Assembly: GCA_017940445.1 (NCBI GenBank)
Contig: JAGAYQ010000362.1
Span: 1 to 8,061, forward strand
Source: Pyramidobacter sp.
Lineage (GTDB): Bacteria > Synergistota > Synergistia > Synergistales > Dethiosulfovibrionaceae
DNA: 8,061 nt
Direction of reading: 5' to 3'
Made by a program: the position numbers and the translations under genes. This document shows, piece by piece, positions 5,890 to 8,061 of this stretch. Within the stretch, counting starts at the first letter, position 1, and each line of letters begins with the position of its first letter. The notes under the pieces are model-generated. The model searched no databases. It saw nothing but the letters and a program-made list of their open reading frames with translations, and was not told where the DNA came from.

Positions 5890-7062
5890 ATGCCGGTCGA
5901 TGTATTTGTAGTAAAGGGAGCTGATGCGGCGCAGAACGCCTATGAGGCGATGAGCAGGGTCTTCGATGAGGACGCTTCGCAGCTGTCGATCCTGCTCAAG
6001 GTGAATTCGGGCTTCAAGGGCAAGCCCGCCACCGGTCTGTGCACGCATCCTGAAGCGGTGCGCGGCTTAGTGCGCTTCTTCAAGGAAAAACACGTCAAAA
6101 AACTGTACGTGGGCGACAGCTCGATCGTCGGCACCGACACCATCGAAGCGCTTAAAAGCGTCGGCATCTGGCAGGTATGCGAAGAAGAGGGCGTTGAGTG
6201 CCTTAATCTCGACGACTCGGGCATCCAGGAGCGCGACATCCCCGATCCCGTGATGGTGGAGCGGCTCAAGCTGTCGCGTCTGGCGTTCGAGGTGGACCGC
6301 GTCGTCTCCGTGCCGGTGATGAAAACGCACATGTACGCCGGCGCGTCGCTCTCCATCAAGAACATGAAAGGCTGCCTGTACCAGCGCGACAAAACCCGGC
6401 TTCACCGCATCTTCAAGCCGCTGCCTGAAAATGCGCGCGGCAAGTGCCTCGATTACGGCATCATGGACCTGGCGAAGATCTGCTACGCCGACTATGCCCT
6501 CGTCGATGGAACGATCGCCATGGAAGGTTTTGGACCGTCGGGCGGCACGCCGGTCGAGATGGACCTGGCCGTGGCCTCCAAATCGCCCGTCGCGGCCGAC
6601 ATCGTCAGCCTGCGTCTGATGGGCATGGAACCGGGCGACGCGCCGCACATCGACCTGGTACGCGAGAACAAGGGACTGGACGAGAACGACATCCGCGTCT
6701 TCCCCGAGGATTACCTCAAGTGGGCAAAGCGCTTTGTGCGCGCCGGCGAGCAGGATCTGGGACTGCACTACCCGCAGTTTTCCACGCTGGACCGCGGTGC
6801 GTGCAGCGCCTGCCATGCCGCCGTGCTGCAGTTCTTCCGCTACCATCATGCAGATTTTCCCGACAAGGGACACATCACGATCGCGTGCGGCAGCGACCTG
6901 AAAGAAGAAGAGCTGCGTGCAGCGGCGGCCGAAGGCGAAGTCGTCCTCGTCGGCAACTGCACGGCCCGCTTCCGTGACTCGTACCCGTTCTGCAAAGGCT
7001 GCCCGCCCGTACCGTCGCAGATCAAGCGCACGATCGAGGGCGGCAAGACGTACGACGACTAG
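5890..7062 (+). CDS. DUF362 domain protein with cysteine-rich, putative iron-sulfur C-terminal region
   Basis: In this 390-residue protein, residues 1 to about 260 carry the DUF362 signatures: VGDSSIVGT, VSVPVMKTHMYAGASLSIKNMKG (136-161), and VDGTIAMEGFGPSGGTPVEMD (205-225). The C-terminal 100 residues hold Cys305-x2-Cys308 (in GACSACHA), Cys333 (IACGSD), Cys357 (GNCTARF) and Cys368-x2-Cys371 (FCKGCPPVPSQ). This set could bind one iron-sulfur cluster or metal site. DUF362 is of unknown function, though many members are linked to iron-sulfur or ferredoxin domains. No signal peptide or membrane helix is seen, so it is cytoplasmic. GAAGGA (5876-5881) lies 8 bases before the ATG, inside the end of the symporter gene. 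The 4-bp gap to that gene suggests that the pair handles one substrate: uptake, then an unknown redox or activation step. Family call is firm, the role open. Confidence 0.88.
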   Translation: MPVDVFVVKGADAAQNAYEAMSRVFDEDASQLSILLKVNSGFKGKPATGLCTHPEAVRGLVRFFKEKHVKKLYVGDSSIVGTDTIEALKSVGIWQVCEEEGVECLNLDDSGIQERDIPDPVMVERLKLSRLAFEVDRVVSVPVMKTHMYAGASLSIKNMKGCLYQRDKTRLHRIFKPLPENARGKCLDYGIMDLAKICYADYALVDGTIAMEGFGPSGGTPVEMDLAVASKSPVAADIVSLRLMGMEPGDAPHIDLVRENKGLDENDIRVFPEDYLKWAKRFVRAGEQDLGLHYPQFSTLDRGACSACHAAVLQFFRYHHADFPDKGHITIACGSDLKEEELRAAAAEGEVVLVGNCTARFRDSYPFCKGCPPVPSQIKRTIEGGKTYDD

Positions 7063-7082
7063 CGGTCTTTTACTTCCAAAGC

Positions 7083-7135
7083 TCAACGCAAAGGCCCTAA
7101 GACACAAAGAAAAACCTCAGCGCCGCTGCGCGGCG
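7083..7135. repeat. Degenerate dispersed intergenic element with an about 8-bp period (GCAAAG type)
   Basis: CAACGCAAAGGCCCTAAGAC followed by ACAAAGAAAAACC shows CAAAG/TAAG/CAAAG units about 8 bases apart, then CTCAGCGCCGCTGCGCGGCG continues with CAGCGC/CTGCGC units at the same period. From memory, intergenic sequences of this kind (GCAAAG...GCTAAG...GCAAAG, then CTCTGCG-like units) occur in many unrelated bacterial genomes. The last part folds into a hairpin: CGCCGC (7121-7126) with GCGGCG (7130-7135). The periodicity is visible; membership in a dispersed family is recollection and needs a genome search. Confidence 0.5.
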
Positions 7136-7170
7136 AAAAACACGTTGCTGACGGCATAAAGTGTTTTTTT
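7136..7170 (+). terminator. Possible weak terminator of the symporter-DUF362 operon
   Basis: AAAAACAC (7136-7143) pairs perfectly with GTGTTTTT (7161-7168) across a 17-base loop, and the T tract runs to 7170. The stem is AT-rich and so weak, but it sits directly after a GC-rich hairpin (7121-7135) and is the only terminator-like structure between the DUF362 stop and the next promoter. Confidence 0.35.
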
Positions 7171-7197
7171 ACGTTTGCAAACCATATATGATACAAT
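7168..7197 (+). promoter_or_regulatory. Extended -10 promoter of the UPF0173 hydrolase gene
   Basis: TGATACAAT (7189-7197) combines an extended -10 TG with TACAAT (5 of 6). TTTACG (7168-7173) could serve as a -35 with an 18-base spacer. A perfect 8-bp palindrome TTTGCAAA (7174-7181) fills part of the spacer. Transcription would begin near 7204, some 23 bases before the ATG. Confidence 0.6.
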
Positions 7198-7226
7198 AAG
7201 CACAAATAATTCAGGGGGGATTTTTT

Positions 7227-7883
7227 ATGAAACTGACGTTTTTGGGACATGCCTGCTTTGACCTGTTCGACGGAAAATATCACGTGCTCACCGATCCGTT
7301 TTTGACCGGCAACGCGCTGGCCGCCGCCAAAGCTGACGAAGTTGCTGCCGACTTTATCTGCGTGTCGCACAACCACGGCGACCACATCGGCGACGCTATC
7401 GCCATCGCCAAGCGCACCGGCGCGACGATCGTCGGCGTGGCCGAGCAGGCCGGGCTGATGGGCGAAAACGGCGTTTCCGCCGTGCTCGGCAACCTTGGCG
7501 GCTGGATCCCGCTCCCCTTCGGCCGCGTCAAGCTGGTCCAGGCCATCCACGGCAGCGGACTGCCCGGCGCACTGGCCTGCGGCTTCGTGATCGAGATCGG
7601 CGGAAAGAAGTTCTATCACGCCGGTGATACCGCCTTTTACAGCGACATGGCCCTTCTGGCCGATGAAAAGCTCGACGCCGCGCTGCTGCCCATCGGCGAC
7701 TTCTACACGATGGGCCCGGCCGACGCCGCCCGCGCCGCCAAAGTCATCGGTGCCAAGGTGACCGTCCCCATGCACTACAACACCTTCCCGCCCATCAAGC
7801 AGGACCCCGCTGCCTTCGCCGCGCTCTGCGAGGGGAGCAGCAAAGTCGTCGTTCTCGCCCCCGGCGAGAGCGTGGAGCTGTAG
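7227..7883 (+). CDS. UPF0173 metal-dependent hydrolase (metallo-beta-lactamase fold)
   Basis: This 218-residue single-domain protein has the usual length of the UPF0173 family (YtkL-like). Visible metal ligands follow the metallo-beta-lactamase pattern: SHNHGDHIGD (His48, His50, Asp52, His53), His108 in QAIHGSG, Asp134 in YHAGDTAFYSD, and His183 in PMHYNTFPPI. The opening LTFLGHACF and the YHAGDT and HYNTFPPI stretches are characteristic of UPF0173. It should bind two divalent metal ions and hydrolyse an ester or phosphoester-type bond in the cytoplasm; the physiological substrate of this family is unknown to me. GGGGGGA (7214-7220) precedes the ATG by 6 bases. It has its own extended -10 promoter and its own terminator, so it is probably monocistronic and not functionally tied to the symporter operon. 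Confidence 0.93.
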   Translation: MKLTFLGHACFDLFDGKYHVLTDPFLTGNALAAAKADEVAADFICVSHNHGDHIGDAIAIAKRTGATIVGVAEQAGLMGENGVSAVLGNLGGWIPLPFGRVKLVQAIHGSGLPGALACGFVIEIGGKKFYHAGDTAFYSDMALLADEKLDAALLPIGDFYTMGPADAARAAKVIGAKVTVPMHYNTFPPIKQDPAAFAALCEGSSKVVVLAPGESVEL

Positions 7884-7895
7884 CCTTTTATCAAT

Positions 7896-7941
7896 ACGAG
7901 CCGCCGATTGGAATAAATTTCCGACGGCAGCTCGTTTTTTT
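7896..7941 (+). terminator. Rho-independent terminator of the UPF0173 gene, long hairpin
   Basis: ACGAGC (7896-7901) pairs with GCTCGT (7930-7935). After one C/A mismatch GCCG pairs with CGGC, and after a single bulged A TTGGAA pairs with TTCCGA (one G-T wobble) around the loop TAAAT. A run of seven T (7935-7941) follows. It starts 13 bases after the stop codon. Confidence 0.9.
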
Positions 7942-8020
7942 GTCCAAGTGTTCCACGCAGAATCGGATCTGGCGCTCCTGTCGAAAACTCCATTCGAAAA
8001 ATTCGTAATTCCGACAATGC

Positions 8021-8052
8021 ACTTTTGGAACTTTTGGGGTATACTTTTGACA
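8021..8052 (+). promoter_or_regulatory. Promoter-like end of window with three ACTTTTG repeats
   Basis: ACTTTTGG occurs at 8021 and 8030, and ACTTTTGA at 8043. TATACT (8040-8045) resembles a -10, and a perfect -35 consensus TTGACA is at 8047-8052, whose -10 would fall beyond the window. This is probably the control region of the next rightward gene. The stretch from 7942 to 8020 shows no gene. Confidence 0.4.
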
Positions 8053-8061
8053 CAGCAGAAA

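Noticed and set aside
6802..6816. CxxCH in the DUF362 protein as a haem c site
   Set aside because: There is no signal peptide for export, and the other four cysteines nearby fit an iron-sulfur or metal site better.
6067..7107. A 346-codon open frame antisense to the DUF362 gene
   Set aside because: It has no recognisable motif and is explained by GC-rich codons in the real gene, which has clear DUF362 signatures and a ribosome site.
7121..7135. GC-rich hairpin as a rightward terminator of the DUF362 gene
   Set aside because: It is followed by A rather than T on the plus strand. Read leftward it has T after a short gap, but no leftward gene ends there. It is better seen as part of the repeat element.
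8025..8037. TTGGAACTTTTGG as a sigma-54 promoter
   Set aside because: The GG and GC spacing of the sigma-54 consensus (TGGCAC-N5-TTGCA) is not present.

Overview
The window is a high-GC bacterial chromosome segment with compact, mostly co-directional genes and AT-rich promoter gaps. It carries an amidohydrolase, a FadR-type GntR regulator, a MATE exporter, a sodium/solute symporter, a DUF362 protein and a UPF0173 hydrolase. This mix would suit a heterotrophic, probably anaerobic, amino-acid-using bacterium; a Synergistetes-type gut or oral anaerobe is my best guess. That guess is from gene content and base composition only, since no rRNA or other taxonomic marker is present.

Left block (1-3568): a partial amidohydrolase of the YtcJ type runs leftward off the window. 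It is divergent from a GntR/FCD regulator, whose stop overlaps the start of a MATE efflux gene by 4 bp. The 246-bp divergent gap holds a perfect 8-bp-arm dyad (1349-1374), a reasonable candidate operator. The layout suggests that the regulator senses a small organic acid or related metabolite and controls the hydrolase, the exporter and itself.

Middle block (3569-4322): a self-contained type II toxin-antitoxin cassette of the Phd/Doc (Fic-fold) kind, with its own promoter, a palindrome lying across that promoter, a 4-bp overlap between the two genes and a strong intrinsic terminator. Its GC content is clearly lower than its neighbours, which fits insertion as a mobile module.

Right block (4323-8061): a PutP-like sodium/solute symporter is followed 4 bp later by a DUF362 protein with a cysteine-rich C-terminal region, so the two are almost certainly co-transcribed. 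A degenerate element with an about 8-bp period, resembling a GCAAAG-type intergenic sequence found in many bacteria, follows. Then comes a monocistronic UPF0173 metallo-beta-lactamase-fold hydrolase with an extended -10 promoter and a long hairpin terminator. The window ends inside what looks like the promoter of the next gene, marked by three ACTTTTG repeats.

No tRNA, rRNA, CRISPR array, insertion sequence or prophage gene was seen. Nothing here clearly amounts to a wholly new system. The least explained pieces are the symporter/DUF362 pair with its six-cysteine tail, the dispersed repeat, and the operator-like dyads.
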